The notes: a model not told the origin generated them from the letters alone. 64,000 nt of DNA from Rutpela maculata (GCA_936432065.2 OW386291.2:103667823-103731822), one strand, 5' to 3'; shown: positions 44,380 through 56,405, counted from the stretch's first letter. Program-made: numbers and translations.

Positions 44380-45125
44380 ATAATATCACATGCATTCAAT
44401 ATGGCGACGATATCGCATTATATACTACTGGGAAAAATCATCAAGTCTGTACTAATGAATTATCTCACATTACCTATTGCTTAAAAGAGTGGTGTTTTAT
44501 AAACGGATTTACCATATCTACAAACAAAACAACTGTTATGTTCTTCACCCGAAGACTTATTAGTTTTCAAGACACCATTACATTAAATAAAACTACATTT
44601 CCTGTATCTAAATCTTTTAAATACTTAGGAATTATACTTGATACTAAACTGCTGTGGAAAAATCAAATAGAAAATGTTGTGAATAGATGTGAAAAAGGAG
44701 TCAACATCTTGAAACAAGTTTGTAGTTTTTCCTGGGGAGCAGACCAGGATATAGCCCTACTTTTTTACAGATCCTTTATAAGATCTATAATCGACTATGG
44801 CAGTATATTATATGGCACGTCCTGTAACTCACATCTCAAAAAAATCGACAGAATTCAGTTTAAAGCTATTAAAACATGTTTGGGAGTCATGAGCTCATCC
44901 TCTAATCAAGCGGCTTTAGTGGAAGCATTGGAGCAGCCCCTAATGTACCGGAGAGAATATTTAGCGTCAAAATATATTTTAAAAAATAAATGCAATGGGC
45001 TTATTATGGGAAAAATTCATAACATTTTTGTTAAAAGCCTTACCGACCCCTACTGGGCGAAAAAAACTCCCCACCACTTTGCAATGCATATGGGCTTTGT
45101 CATGATCTCGATCTTCTGGCTGTAA
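44380..45125 (+). pseudogene. Reverse transcriptase, palm motif C to thumb (non-LTR)
   Basis: The frame enters at QYGDDIALYTTGKNH; YGDD stands where members usually have YADD, so both catalytic Asp are kept. It continues with LKEWCFINGFTISTNKTT, SFKYLGIILDTKLLWKNQI, LLFYRSFIRSIIDYGSILYG, LKKIDRIQFKAIKTCLG and LVEALEQPLMYRREYLASKY. These are the thumb and C-terminal motifs of RT in I/jockey-group elements. The truncation removes everything before motif C. A frame change follows near 45110. Confidence 0.88.
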
Positions 45126-45154
45126 ACTCTACCAAAGAAAAAAGTGTCTTCGAA

Positions 45155-46142
45155 ATGAATTATGACACCCTCTTCTTTAAGTCAAATGTTCTTATACCAA
45201 CCTACCCTAAAGACGATGATATATCTGTTTATAAAACTTTCTGTGAGATTCTGTCAAACTTCCCAACTAACTCTATCAAAATCTATACTGACGGCTCGAA
45301 AACTGCAGATACGTTAAGTGGAGCTTTCTATGTTCCTTCCACTCAGTTCGAATATTCCTTCACTCTAAATCACGTACTCAGTATTTTTTCGGCAGAGGCA
45401 GCAGCTATTTCTCGAGCTGTAGAATGGGCAATCTCTAAACAATATAACCAGTCGTCATTTGCACTCATTCTCAATCAGTTTTAAAAAAGTTAAATAATTT
45501 CCTGGAGCTAACTGCATTTACCCGAACCATTTTATTATAAATATCATGGAAAAATTGGCTATGGCATCGACTCAAAATGTCAAATTTCATTTTTTGTGGG
45601 TAAAATCCCATTCAAATATAACAGAAAATAACAAAGCTGATAATATAGCAAGGCACACCAACGCTTCTATGGCTGAAAAGGAAACTTCTACAGTTTTCTC
45701 TGATTTCTATCCTGTCGTCAAGAAAAAACTTTTAGAAAAATGGAACTTCCAATGGCAAGAATATGGAAAACTGTCCAACACGTATTATTTTAAAATCCAT
45801 CCTAGTATCCCGTCTCCACAATGGTTTAAAAATTGTCACCTTAGTAGAAAAACTATTTCGACTATTAGCAGAATTAAACTTAACCATGGCAGATTCCCCG
45901 CCCATTTGCATAAAATCGGAATACGAGAAGACCCACTCTGCCTCTGCGGCCAATTTGGAGATATTAATCACTTAATTTTCAATTGCCCTTTAACGGATAT
46001 AAACTCTAAAATTCTTATCAGATATCTGAATGAAAATGGGTTTCCTTCACCTATATGGTTACCACATCTCTTAAGCCTCTCTAAACTTAACTGTATGAAA
46101 AATCTTTCCTCCTTTTTTATTAATTGTAATATAGATATCTAG
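45155..46142 (+). pseudogene. RNase H and C-terminal zinc motif of the non-LTR element (broken)
   Basis: The RNase H domain starts IKIYTDGSKTADTLSGAFYV (first Asp), with FSAEAAAISRAVEWA (Glu). A frame change near 45475 falls where the third catalytic Asp is expected (ALILNQF instead of a S-D-S motif). The domain resumes with FHFLWVKSHSNITENNKADN (last Asp). A C-terminal stretch with CLCGQFGDINHLIFNC (CCHC-type) follows. RNase H in the I and related clades removes the RNA template strand. The stop at 46140-46142 is probably natural. Confidence 0.88.
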
Positions 46143-46639
46143 CTAACCTCCTATAAAACCTTTGTTTTTCTCCTACTGTTTATTAACCAATCTTAACCGT
46201 GGTCCACCTTGTACGTTTATAAAAATGCCCTGAAAGACCCCTGGGCGAGAAGCGTGTCCTCCTCGTCTAATTCCCTATTACCAATCCTGAGTGAGTGAGT
46301 ATGAATGATGTTTTAGTTGTGTGTAGGAATAGCGAAATTTTTTTTTTGTTTCATATATTATAATAATCGGTCATAATAATTTTATCTATATCTATTATTT
46401 GTTAATTACTTTTTACTTAAAAAACTATATATTTTTTAATATGTTCGTGGCCAAAACACTGTGTATGTAAGGCCATATTTAGAAGGAAAAAAAAAAAAAG
46501 ATTTGACCGATAATAAATGTTAATGGACAGCGTTCTAGAGATCAAAAGTTAGAGTTTTCTGTTTGGAATCTCGAAAATAATGATTGCAGACTAAGCAAAT
46601 GATAAACTGTTACGTTTCGCTTGGATTTTTATGCAATTC

Positions 46640-47050
46640 TAATTAAAATCTAATAAAACACACTTTATTTTAGTACACACTGTACATTACATTTACCATA
46701 TTTAAGGTAATACCTATCGCCTAGGCATTTAATTTCTTAATAATAGTGTTGTGTTTAGTAGATGTAAAATATAATCTTTTCGTGAAAACCCACATAATGT
46801 ACGTTTCATATCATATTTTATAAATACTTTTTGTGCATATAGTATGACTTTAATTTACAATAATATTTTTTAGTATTGTGTTAACATGTTCAGTAAATTT
46901 TATTTCTATATCTAAAATCACTCCAAAATTTTTACAATATTTACTAAATGTTAAGATTTCATTGTAATTTTAGAATCGGGAAAAGAATAAATACATTTTT
47001 ATGTCATTTGCAAATTGGTGTATAGAACTAAATTTAAGGTTGCTGTAAAA
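46640..47050 (-). pseudogene. Non-LTR RT scrap (motif C to thumb)
   Basis: Minus strand: HQFANDIKMYLFFS, a FADD-like motif with Asp to Asn at one catalytic position, a stop, then KNFGVILDIEIKFTEHVNTI, the 'KyLGVilD..l.f..Hv' thumb entry, and weakly conserved sequence to about 46680. Only this order of motifs supports it. Confidence 0.6.
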
Positions 47051-47596
47051 ATCCTCAGTATACAGGGTCTCCGGAAACAAAGTAAAAAAAAATACCGCAG
47101 TTTCCTCAACCCAAATGAAGGGGCAATTAAGTATTCTTTCAAATTAATCTACCACATCTAGTAGGCTCATGTCAATTATTTGACAAAAAATACTTTTGTT
47201 TATAAAAGTTATTTTTCATTTGTTTTTATTACTGTTTGTACTTAGTAATATTTTTCCATTTATAAATTTAATAGTTGTCAATTCGCTTACGAAAATATGT
47301 ACATTGATTACAACACAAAACTAATATCTAATCTGTCAATGAATATTTGTTATTATTCTATTGAAACAGCCTACTAATAGTATATTATTCAACGAGCGGT
47401 AATGTAGGTAATAACTCACGCAGATGAAGTTCCGCGGCTCGTGCTGTAATTCATCAAGTGATTTATTACCATTATTGCAAGTTTTATCCTATACTTTATC
47501 TACGATTATAACAATAAATATTAAATTGCAAAAATACAGAAACAACACTTTATTTACAAATTTCAACAGTTATAACAATGATATAGAAAATTTTGT

Positions 47597-47699
47597 TCTG
47601 CGATTTTTCGGGTAATAAATTATGTATTGTATCATTAGCTACTTGCCTTAATTCTGGCGGTGTACATAATAGTTCATCTTCACTATCCGAATTCATCAT
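47597..47699 (-). pseudogene. N-terminal exon resembling an insect tyrosine-recombinase-like family
   Basis: Minus strand from ATG at 47699: MNSDSEDELLCTPPELRQVA (preceded by an extra Met), then NDTIHNLLPEKS. From memory this acidic start plus 'LLPeKSr..Y' is the N-terminus of a multi-copy insect family with a phage-integrase-like catalytic domain. Conserved reading ends just after LLPEKSQNK, where a tyrosine is usually next; no catalytic domain is seen nearby. It may be a first exon or a truncated copy. No intron signals were verified. Confidence 0.4.
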
Positions 47700-48246
47700 T
47701 TTCGGCATAATTATTTCTTAATTTGATTTGAAAACTATTCAAAAATGGTAAATCACCTTCCTCCCCTCAATAATAATGGACCATTCTATTTCACCGTATC
47801 GGAAAAAAATTTGTCTCGGACAGAGCCACCTTTATGTCGCGCGTTACATCGATTGGACAGGCTAGGCGTGAAGGTAAATGAGACTGGCACTGTACCTAGT
47901 GATTCATAATAACTCGCAAGTGAATTATTATAATTCACGCTATTTGTTTATCGATACTATTAATTGTTCAAAAGCAGTTCCTTAATTAGTATATAATGTA
48001 ATGAGAATAGATAAAAGTTTTAAAATATTTTCGTTTAGTAATAATTAAAAAAAGGCAATGTACATGAACGTAAATTTTATTTTTTATTTCAAAAACGTAG
48101 TAGTACGGCATTTCTTCAAGGGAAAGAAAGGAAGGTTTTAGAATTAAACTATCAAAAAATATTTTTTTCTGAAATGTAGAATTAATGGGTTTCAAAAATA
48201 TTTTCTATTCCACCCCATTGTGAAACACTCACGAGAAGGAAAAAAG
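47700..48246. other. Unassigned sequence
   Basis: GAATTATTATAATTC near 47922 is a short perfect palindrome. No gene was seen. Confidence 0.35.
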
Positions 48247-49650
48247 TCATAAGATAACTTTCAATAAATATAGTAGATTTCCCAGTCTTAACCATGCTCC
48301 AGTTGAGATTCTCCTGTTTTTTGCCTTACTCTGGGCCACCAGACTATGGCTGCGTAGCAAAGCATGGGTCTTATCACAACAGTGTACAGCCAAAGGGAGA
48401 TTCTGGGTGAGAAGCCCGACCATCCTGTGACACTGCCAGAAGGCCGAACATGCCTTGTTTATCTTAACTTCCCTATGCCTCTTCCAGTTTAGGGTGCAGT
48501 CAAGTATAACTCCTAGGTACTTGATCTCACTCGCTAAGTGGAGTTGAGTTCCCGATAATTTGGGCATTTTCATATTTGTTGATTTTCTTTTCTTGCTGAA
48601 TAGTACTAGCTCAGTTTTCTAGGGGTTAGAGAGGAAGTGTTCTGTGCACCAATTATCAACCAACTTGAGCGTTGTTTGCATAAGTTCGCATAGCAGACCC
48701 TCAAAGTTTCCGTTTAGCAAGATCGTAATGTCATGTGCTTAATCTATTGTGAAAAAGCCAGAGTCATTGAGGCGGTGTAGGAGATTGTCGGTGACTATAA
48801 CCCACAAGTTTGGGGTGATAGAACGCCACCCTATGGACAGCCTATATTGCACATGCAAAATTTATTTGGATGGTTCTCCATTTGAGTATGTGTTATCCAT
48901 GGCGTTCCATGGCGTTCCCAACACTAAATGGGTTGGGAACGCCATACCTTTGAAGGGCTAAGCCTGTACTCTTGAAGGTTGTTTTATCAACAACACCTTC
49001 GATATGAATAAACGCCTCCAGGGTAGACATTTTCATATCCACGGAGTGAAGTGCCGATTCAGTTGATTTCCCAGGGATAGCGTGTTGATTTGGATGCAGT
49101 GGGTATAATACTAACACTCTAGATCTAATTTCTCTGTCACACAGTCTCTTCAGAACTTTCAGTAGGAAGCAGGAGGGTACGCCCATTAGGCCGATATGAT
49201 TTTGGCAGGGAGTAGTCCGTACGTCCTGGTTTAGGTATGAGTATTACCTTAATTTCCCTCCACTTTACCGGTGGGTGTATTTAAGGGCAATACACGCACA
49301 GATAGTGGTATATGTTATTCCCCACTGGAGTAGAGCTGAAAAAACATCGTCAATACATGGTGATTTAACAACCTCCCAGTCAGCTGCAGTAGTGACCATG
49401 TGAGGTACGTTGTGCCAGTCCATACAGGACGTCACAGTGCTGCCTATTTTTAGCAAGAGTTCAGATGTTGCAGAGAGGTTGGTTGTAAAGGAGTCATCCT
49501 CTCATTTCATGAGTTCTGGTTGTTGTCGGGGATCTTTGGATAGTATCTTATTGAGCCGAGCTCCTGAGGCAGTGGATTCAACCCCGCTGCAGAGAGATCT
49601 CCATGATGCTCTTTGTCTTTCGCGAATGATCTTTTTGTACAGCCTTTAAC
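48247..49650 (-). pseudogene. Non-LTR element: linker and RT, heavily broken
   Basis: Minus strand from about 49650: RQRASWRSLCSGVESTASGA, LNKILSKDPRQQPEL (endonuclease-RT linker), TTAADWEVVKSPCIDDVF, then ALLQWGI, RLCDREIRS, YPLHPNQHAIPGKSTESALH and FIHIEGVVDKTTFKS (motif A with FDIEGAFDNT degraded). The motif C position reads stop-AHD instead of YADD (near 48738). Next are LVDNWCTEHFL, KTELVLFSKKRKS, IKYLGVILDCTLNWKRH and ACSAFWQCHRMVGLL. Both palm Asp positions and the frame are damaged. The GKSTESALH and LNWKRH motifs point to the I/R1-type group. Confidence 0.82.
48908..48945. other. Short perfect inverted repeat within the RT remnant
   Basis: ATGGCGTTCCCAAC, nine bases, then GTTGGGAACGCCAT. 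It lies in the degraded motif A/B interval, next to a duplicated CCATGGCGTT (48898-48918); probably a local duplication in decaying sequence. Confidence 0.7.
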
Positions 49651-51107
49651 TGTTCTTATATATCTCCCATTCTTCGGCACTTTTACCCCCTTCGCTTTAT
49701 TAACTACAGTCCAAAGTCCATCTTTTAACCATCGGTGTAGATTGACACATCCAGCTTATCATTTCCGCAATGTCTTTGTTCTTCTGATTTGATGATTTAT
49801 ATTTCATTTTTATTTTCATGATAAAATTATTACTCATTATGCATACTATCAAATGACTTTAATTTTTTTTTTGCATTTTTTTCCAGTAAATCTCCTTAGA
49901 ACATCACAAAGACGTATCTGAGGGGAAATTCTTAGAAAAATTGACTAGAAATAACAGTTGCACGCCACTGGCTGTTCAGATTGAAATGCAATTTTGTGCA
50001 ATAATAGAATGTAAGAGTAATAAAAGTTGTATCAAAGGAAAGAAAATATTTATTTTGTATTAAACTCCACAGTATATTTCACGATTTTTCCTCAAAATGA
50101 CTAACTCTATTATTATTCTCTTTATATCTGTGTTTGAAAAACTTCCAAAAGTAATATATTTTTTCCATTATTAAAATGTTTCATTCGCCTCAACGGCATC
50201 GGCAGTGCAGATCTATGTCTACTGCGCGAATGCACATTTCTTGCTCGTCCCATTTCAGAAATAATAATAATACGGCCTTGTGAAGCAAGCTCTGTAATGT
50301 GCACTGAATGCAAAACTATAGCATTTTCCCACTGCTGTAATTAAATTTATACATTGCTGCATGTAATTTGATTAAATGAACACCAACAGAGCATGTGAAA
50401 ACAAGACATTGACAAAAGCTATAGAATAAATTATGGTAATTGTTCTGTTAACAATATTACTGCAGCCATTCATATACGAAATTGTATACATATAATGAAG
50501 AAAGTCGTTGTTATTATTTCTGGTAGCGTTTAGGTTCTGTATAACAGCTCCTCAAATGCATTTCTTTGCACAATTTAAATACATATTTTGTTAAATTGAA
50601 TAAAATGAATAAATATATACTAGAAAATACTAGTAGCAGTAGTATAAACATTTGTCTTTCCAAGCAACTACTTTTCCAGCTATCTGCCACAAAAATAGTA
50701 AATTATAAGACAATATGCATATTACGTGGACAACAACTTAGCGTGTATTAAGTTTCGTCTTGAAAATCGATGCAACCTCAAATATTTTTGCAGAAAACTG
50801 TTGGTTAAGGTCTCATAAACATTCAAATAAAAAATCGACCAAAGTCGGCTGAGGGCTAAACTTTTGGGGAAAGAAGGGGTTGCAAATATCTTGTATACTA
50901 TGAATTTTATTATAAAAATATTGAGATATACAACTTGAAGACTATAAATTTACCTTGAATTTGAAACCCGTCTAATGAGATATGATTAAGGTTTATAATA
51001 ATAATATTAGTAATAATAATACATTATTTACTCACCATGTATAATACAATTCTTGTACATATGGTAGGTCAGTTATAATACAGTCACATATATAGAAGAA
51101 TTATTCA
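49651..51107. other. Unassigned sequence
   Basis: No gene was recognised. A 63-codon minus-strand frame at 50122-50313 has no motif I know. Confidence 0.4.
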
Positions 51108-51320
51108 CAGGTTATATCCCGAGAGCTCTGAATTTTATCGGATAAACTACGGGTAGCTTTTGTTTGTAAAATTTTGCTTAGACAATGTTCGAGACTTAAT
51201 AAGTCGAGGGCTTTTTGTGCAAATTATTAAGTCGAAAATATTTGCTTAAAAGCAAAATTTTACAAAAAATATAGCTACCCGCAGTTTGTGTGATAAGATA
51301 TAGAACTCGAGAGCAAGATT
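51108..51320. mobile_element. Palindromic GGATAAACTACGGGTAGCT element, copy 2
   Basis: The arms of ~85 bp: ATCGGATAAACTACGGGTAG (51140) against ATAGCTACCCGCAGTTTG (51271). It contains GACTTAATAAGTC at its centre. Its right margin AAGATTATTTCCCAAATGAA is nearly the same as 24.41 kb. Confidence 0.75.
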
Positions 51321-51760
51321 ATTTCCCAAATGAACAAATTTCTTACATTCTTTTTCCTTGTTAATTTTAACAAATTCTATCTTCCCAACACGACTAATTT
51401 TTGATTTGGAAAACATTCTTCCTCACTAATTAATTGATGGCGAGGCGCTCTATAAACGACTTTTGTTTCGTAGTCATGGAAATGGACGCGCTAGATGCTT
51501 ATTTGACTTTTGTTAGGCGATCGTGATTGTAAATCTGACAGTTTGTGACAGTTTGATATTAAAAATATTTTTGTAAAATTGCATAAATCGTTGGTACATA
51601 GTAATTTTAAACAAAAATAATAATTCTTGAATTTGTAATATGTTTTACTTTTTTTTTTTTTAGTCCAATTGAGAGTAAATTAAATCAGTAATATGCATTT
51701 AAAAGCTAGAGGTAATTTATTCGCTGGTCATTTTTAAAAAAGCTAGCTTACGTTTATTCA
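51321..51760. repeat. Segment related to the right arm of the 20.2-25.6 kb composite
   Basis: CAAATGAACAAATTTCTTA (51321) matches 24425, and TGCATTTAA..AGCTAGAGGTAATT.ATTCGCTG (51693) matches 25121. The sequence between differs, so this is a second, diverged copy or relative. Confidence 0.5.
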
Positions 51761-52024
51761 GTGTAAAACTGTTGTCATTGGTTGAAATTTAAAAATTCAC
51801 AAAATGCATAAAGCATTAACGTACAAACATAAATATATTAATATCCAAATTGTCGTAATTTACAAAGGGATTCAAATAAATACACAATCAAATGTACAAA
51901 AACTTACACATAATATCTACTAGAAAAATTGCAATCGTAAAACTTATCGATGTCAGAAGACATTTTCTAATCTTTTTATTTCAATCTAACATTTAGATAA
52001 CTGAAGATTTCTGAGATCTTCATT

Positions 52025-52650
52025 TAGGCTATTTCTTCAACATCCAGTGGAAGTATAGTAACGACAAACATTTTTTTAAAATTTTTATTGTTCAGTTAGG
52101 AATGTCATGAAACGTCGAGATTTTAAGTTTGAGCAAAAAAAATTTCTGCCTGTCGGTCTGTCTGTCGGTTTTTTTGTACGCACGATTAATCTGGAACCGT
52201 TTAAGATATTGACTTGAAATTGTAACGAGATGTGGAACTTGATTATATTTTCATCTTATTCCGTTGGGGGTACATTGGGGTAAATAAGTAAATCAAGCAG
52301 GTAAGGGTCCATAAAATTGGTATATAGAATATACAAGAGAAGTTAATATCTCAAAAACATGTTTGGCGTTACTACCCCCACCATTATAAAAGGGGGTGAA
52401 AAAAAATACGATTTAGTGTGTGTACAAGAACCAAAGGCGTCAAAATATTTTTTTTACTTCATCCATCTCCACTACCACCCCCATATCACTACCCCCACCA
52501 CCGATGTGGGATATCGTTTTATGATTTCAAATATTACATTATTAAAGTTCCATAAACAATTATTTCCACATACAAAATTTTTTCATCATGAGAGACTTGG
52601 GTATTAAATCTGGATGTGGAAGTAGTGATTCCTTGGGCAGCGGTTTTATA
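52025..52650 (-). repeat. ACTTCCAC repeat family, copy 5 (reverse)
   Basis: It runs from CCAGTGGAAGTATAGTAACG (52042) through GACATGAAACGTCGAGATTT-type sequence, the GTCGGTCTGTCTGTCGG run and CCACCCCCATATCACTACCC to GGATGTGGAAGTAGTGATTC (52613) and CAGCGG. Both family ends are present. It abuts the 3' end of the non-LTR element. Confidence 0.85.
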
Positions 52651-53613
52651 TAGTATTATACTATTATAGTGAAGTGATTCTTTAAATTTGTTTGTTTTTT
52701 GCCGTGGAATCGCAAGCAGCTTCCGGTGTCTCATATTGTAAGCATGGCTGTTATCTAGAGTTTTAAATTCTTGCAAGTTTGATTTTTCGTATATTAAGTA
52801 TTTATATATGCAAATACAGAACGTTAGAGTTTCCTTTGTAATGAATGGATTTTTGTAACTTTTCCTATAATTTAAATTAAACATCAGCCATAATTTTTTT
52901 TGAAGTGCAAAGATTCTATATAATTGGTTTCCCCAAACACAAATGCTGAGAGATAGATAAGAGTAAGCTAGTGCACAGTAAACATCCATGAGTCCCTTCT
53001 CACTTAGACTCTCTTTTAGTTTCAATATGGCAAAATATATTTTGTTCAGTTTGTTACACACGTGGTTACCCTGTGGTTCCCACGAGTGAGCTGTCTATTA
53101 GGTACCCAAGAATTCCGAAGTGGTGCTTATCGGTAGAAAGTTTAATGAGATAATTTTTTCTTGGGCTAAAATTTATAATTTGCTGTTTTTTTTTACTCAT
53201 TAAGTATTAATTTGGTTCTGGTACACTAATCATTCATTTCATCCATAACATTATTGATAGCTTCATGTAAATCAGCACTATTTGTAGCTGATACAGAAAT
53301 AGTTGTGTGGCAAAGGCCCCAGAATTAATCCTTAGGGGATACCTACCATATATCATCGGATTCAGCCTCGTTATATTTCACTATAAATTTTCTATTTTCC
53401 ATGTAAGAAATTAACCATTTTAACAAATTTCCTCTTATTCCAATAATTTCTAACTTGCTGAAAAGTATATCTTTGTTCACGGAGTGAGGAGTTGCTCTGG
53501 AGGGATCAAATAGGATCAATACTACAAACTTACCGTTATCCGCTTCACGATAAACAAAGTCAAACAATTTAACACTTACATTTTCAATGGATCTCCCAGA
53601 CATGAATCCATAC
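52651..53613 (-). pseudogene. Non-LTR RT, 3' half (part 2, after the solo LTR)
   Basis: Minus strand from 53613: YGFMSGRSIENVSVKLFDFV, VVLILFDPSRATPHSVNKDI (motif A region; Asp kept, FDLSKAFDTV degraded to FDPSRATPHSV), LEIIGIRGNLLKWLISYMEN. Motifs B and C follow in broken frames. Next come KLNKIYFAILKLKESLSEKG, YSYLSLSICVWGNQLYRIF, LQKKLWLM, FNLNYRKSYKNPF, and HAYNMRHRKLLAIPRQKTN. This C-terminal order is that of the jockey/CR1 group and resembles the element at 8.2-14 kb. The 3' UTR is cut by the neighbouring ACTTCCAC repeat. Confidence 0.85.
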
Positions 53614-54061
53614 CGTGACATTCATACCCTCAGAGACATCTATGAGCGTTCCCTCTAAGTTCAAAAAAGATAGACAGTAAACAAAGAACAATTCAGTTTG
53701 GTTATTTCGACAGTCGGCCCAGATATGGCGCGTGATGTCAGAGTCTGGAAGTAGTAAAGAGCCTACTAGAAACATTTAGAAAGTGGTGACATCATTACAG
53801 AATATTCTGGATCCCTCATCTTTGGGTATAAAGGCATGGAGAAGTCACAGTTTAGTTTAGTTGATGTACAGTTCAGATGGTCAAAGAGTGAGCAGAGTAG
53901 ACCAAGTGATCAAGTGACTGAATAAGTATAGTACTCAGTGTTATATTAGTCAAGTAATTAATTGTTGTCGTTAGTACGTAAGTTAATAAACTTAGTGTTT
54001 AGTGTTACCCTGGTGTTATAATTTCCAGATCCACGATACAGAGTGTTTACAACACGTAACA
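53614..54061 (+). mobile_element. Solo LTR (Ty3/gypsy type) with ATAC duplication
   Basis: The 448-bp block begins CGTGACATTC and ends CGTAACA, with ATAC on each side (53610-53613 and 54062-54065). Setting it and one ATAC aside makes the surrounding RT frame continuous across a conserved Gln-Tyr-Gly segment. The LTR has a TATA-like GGTATAAAGG near 53828, AATAAA near 53986 and resembles the LTR at 573-897. A 4-bp duplication fits Ty3/gypsy integrases. The first base is C where TG is expected, probably a mutation. Confidence 0.92.
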
Positions 54062-54065
54062 ATAC

Positions 54066-54472
54066 TGATATTCAGTGAAGATAGCATTCTTATCTAAATA
54101 TGACATCATTCTATTGGATATGATATTTTCAATTGCTTTAGACAGAACACCCACTAAGGTTATTGGACGATAATTCGCAATATCATATTCATTTCCCTGT
54201 TTGAAAACCGGAATTACGGAGTAAATTTTAAGCTTCTAAAATTGATTTGTTAATAGAGAACAAAAATAGATGAATTACTCTTTGAAATAGGCACTGTTAA
54301 TCCATCTAAGCCTGCTGATTTCTTATTTTTCAACTGTCCTATAACAGAGTTCCAGTTTATATACCTTATAAAAGTAGATAGAGTTATTGTTAAAAGTGGA
54401 AAATGTGTGTGATAATGATAAATTATAACCATGGTTACTCTCGATAGAATTTAATGCAATGGTAGAAAAATT
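54066..54472 (-). pseudogene. Non-LTR RT, 5' part (part 1, before the solo LTR)
   Basis: Minus strand: WNSVIGQLKNKKSAGLDGLT (RT entry, 54290-54350), then PVFKQGNEYDIANYRPIT, LVGVLSKAIENIISNRMM and NAIFTEYQ, up to the LTR. Frame lesions occur near 54240. No endonuclease is seen upstream; the long repeat copy B begins directly, so the element is truncated or fused there. Confidence 0.82.
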
Positions 54473-55948
54473 GTGACGTAAACAGTCACGACCAAATTTA
54501 AACGGTCCAAAGTGACAATTAAAAATTCGTCTACTCGGCAGCCCATATGTCGACAGCGGGTCGTGAGCAAGGTCTCTTGTGTCAATCATAAAATTATACA
54601 AGATAACTTGTGTATATTAAATAAATAGATTGAAAATTGTTGTAAACTTCTGGGCGCCAGCCAAGGTTAATTGGCAGAGGTAGGGAAAGAGCAGACAAAA
54701 CACAAATTGCAAAGAAAAAGTATAATAGAAATATATGGTTTAGTATAAACAAAAGTACAACGATGCAAGTGGAGGTATTCCAGTTATCACAGATAATAAT
54801 AGCAGAAAATATGCTCATGTATATGGGTAAGTAATTATACAAATTATATAGATTATACTACAAACAATACAAAAATTATGTGCAGAATATATCATCTACC
54901 CATAAATATCGATAGCTTTCAGGACCACAAAGAGCTGTTTTTGACTTACAGTACCCCTGCGATGACAAAATAAAAAAATAGGAATTTATATCAGGATTAA
55001 GTATAAAAAAAATAAAATGGCATAAGTGTACACTAAATAAAATAACAAATAGTAATCGATGACCAATATACAGGCAATGTACAGATACATTGATACTCAC
55101 GCCTTTGTGTCGCTGAAGACTACACTCTTTTAAACGTAATGGCACTGCGATCTGGCAGGTTCAAAAAAAAGGAAAAACACACCCTCTGTGGTGAAATAAT
55201 AGCCAGCGCTCCGCTTACCACATGCAGACCCTCTACGACTGATTGCATTACCAAAAACCGCTGCCCAGGGAATCACTACTTCCACATCCAGATTCTCTAT
55301 CCAAGTCACTCACAACGAAAAAAACTTTGTATGTGAAAATAATTGTTTATGGAACTTCAATAATATAATATTTGAAATCCTCTACCCCAAAAACCCATAA
55401 AACGATGCCCCACATCGGTAGTGGGGTGGGGGGTGGTGATAGGGGGGTGGTAGTGGGGGTAGATGAAGTAAAAAAATAATTTGAAATTTCTGGTTCCTGT
55501 ACATAGGTACACTAAATCACAATTTTTTTTCATCCCCTTTAATAAGGGGATGGGGGTGGTAATGGGGGTGGCTAATGCCAAAAATTTTTTTGAGACCTTA
55601 GCTTCTCTTGTATATACTAAATACCAATTTTATGGACTCTTACCTGCTTGATTGACCTATTTACCCTAAATTTACCCCAATTTACCACCCAACCCTTCGA
55701 CGGAAGATGAAAATATAATCTAGTTCTAGATCTCGTTAACCCTAGAACGGTATCGTACGTAAAATTTACGTGTGCAAGATTTATAATTTGCATTTACAGA
55801 GCCATACGCCCGCAAATTTTCTCGACCTTCCAGATATGCTTCCCTAAATATCTTAGCGATAGGTTGTTTATATTGCCAATACGCAAGTGCTCGTACTATT
55901 ATTATTTTCTGGAGCTCTATACGTAAATATTACGCATCGTTACCAATA

Positions 55949-56352
55949 AGGGGACGTTCAAAAATTACGTAACGCTCTTAGGGGGGAGGGGGAGTACTTA
56001 AAAGCGTGACAACTTGTGACATAGGGGGCGGGGGGGGGGGGGGGTTGCATCAAGTGTTGCGTAACGTAATGTTATTCTTTTTTCCACAAAAATTCTGATC
56101 TAAAGAAAACAGCTATTTTTGTATAAACTGTACAAAGTTTGTCCTTAATCACAAGACAAACCAAGTTTACACAGGACTTTAATATATATGACATTAAAAA
56201 AAAAATCTTATTTTGATGGAGGGGGGGGGGGGGTGAAATTTGTGAAGTAATTTATTTAGGGAGGTACCTTCAAACGTGACAACATGTAACAAGGGGGAGG
56301 GAGGGGGCAAATTTGATCAAAATTTGCGTTACGTAATTTTTGAACGGCCCCT
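55949..56352. mobile_element. MITE with GGGGACGTTCAAAAATTACG ends, nested in the piggyBac-like element
   Basis: The left end AGGGGACGTTCAAAAATTAC mirrors the right end GTAATTTTTGAACGGCCCCT. Inside, GTGACAACWTGTRACAWRGGGG occurs in the same orientation near both ends (56009 and 56276), with long G runs. It is related in type to 32339-32658 but has a different interior. Confidence 0.87.
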
Positions 56353-56405
56353 ATTCGCTAATTAGTTTATAATTTTTACGTGTCCGATACCAATAAACAT
56401 TTACA

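Larger units (their letters stand above)
44362..46496 (+). mobile_element. 5'-truncated non-LTR element with RNase H and 12-bp target duplication
   Basis: AAAGATTTGACC occurs at 44350-44361 and 46497-46508. The insertion begins inside the RT, ends in a poly(A) tract (46486-46496) and is therefore a typical 5'-truncated target-primed copy. The 3' UTR is about 350 bp. Confidence 0.92.

Noticed and set aside
47060..47180. TATACAGGGTCTCCGG as a mariner-type terminus
   Set aside because: No inverted partner was found within several kilobases.
50122..50313. 63-codon minus-strand ORF as a small gene
   Set aside because: No recognisable motif and no supporting signals.
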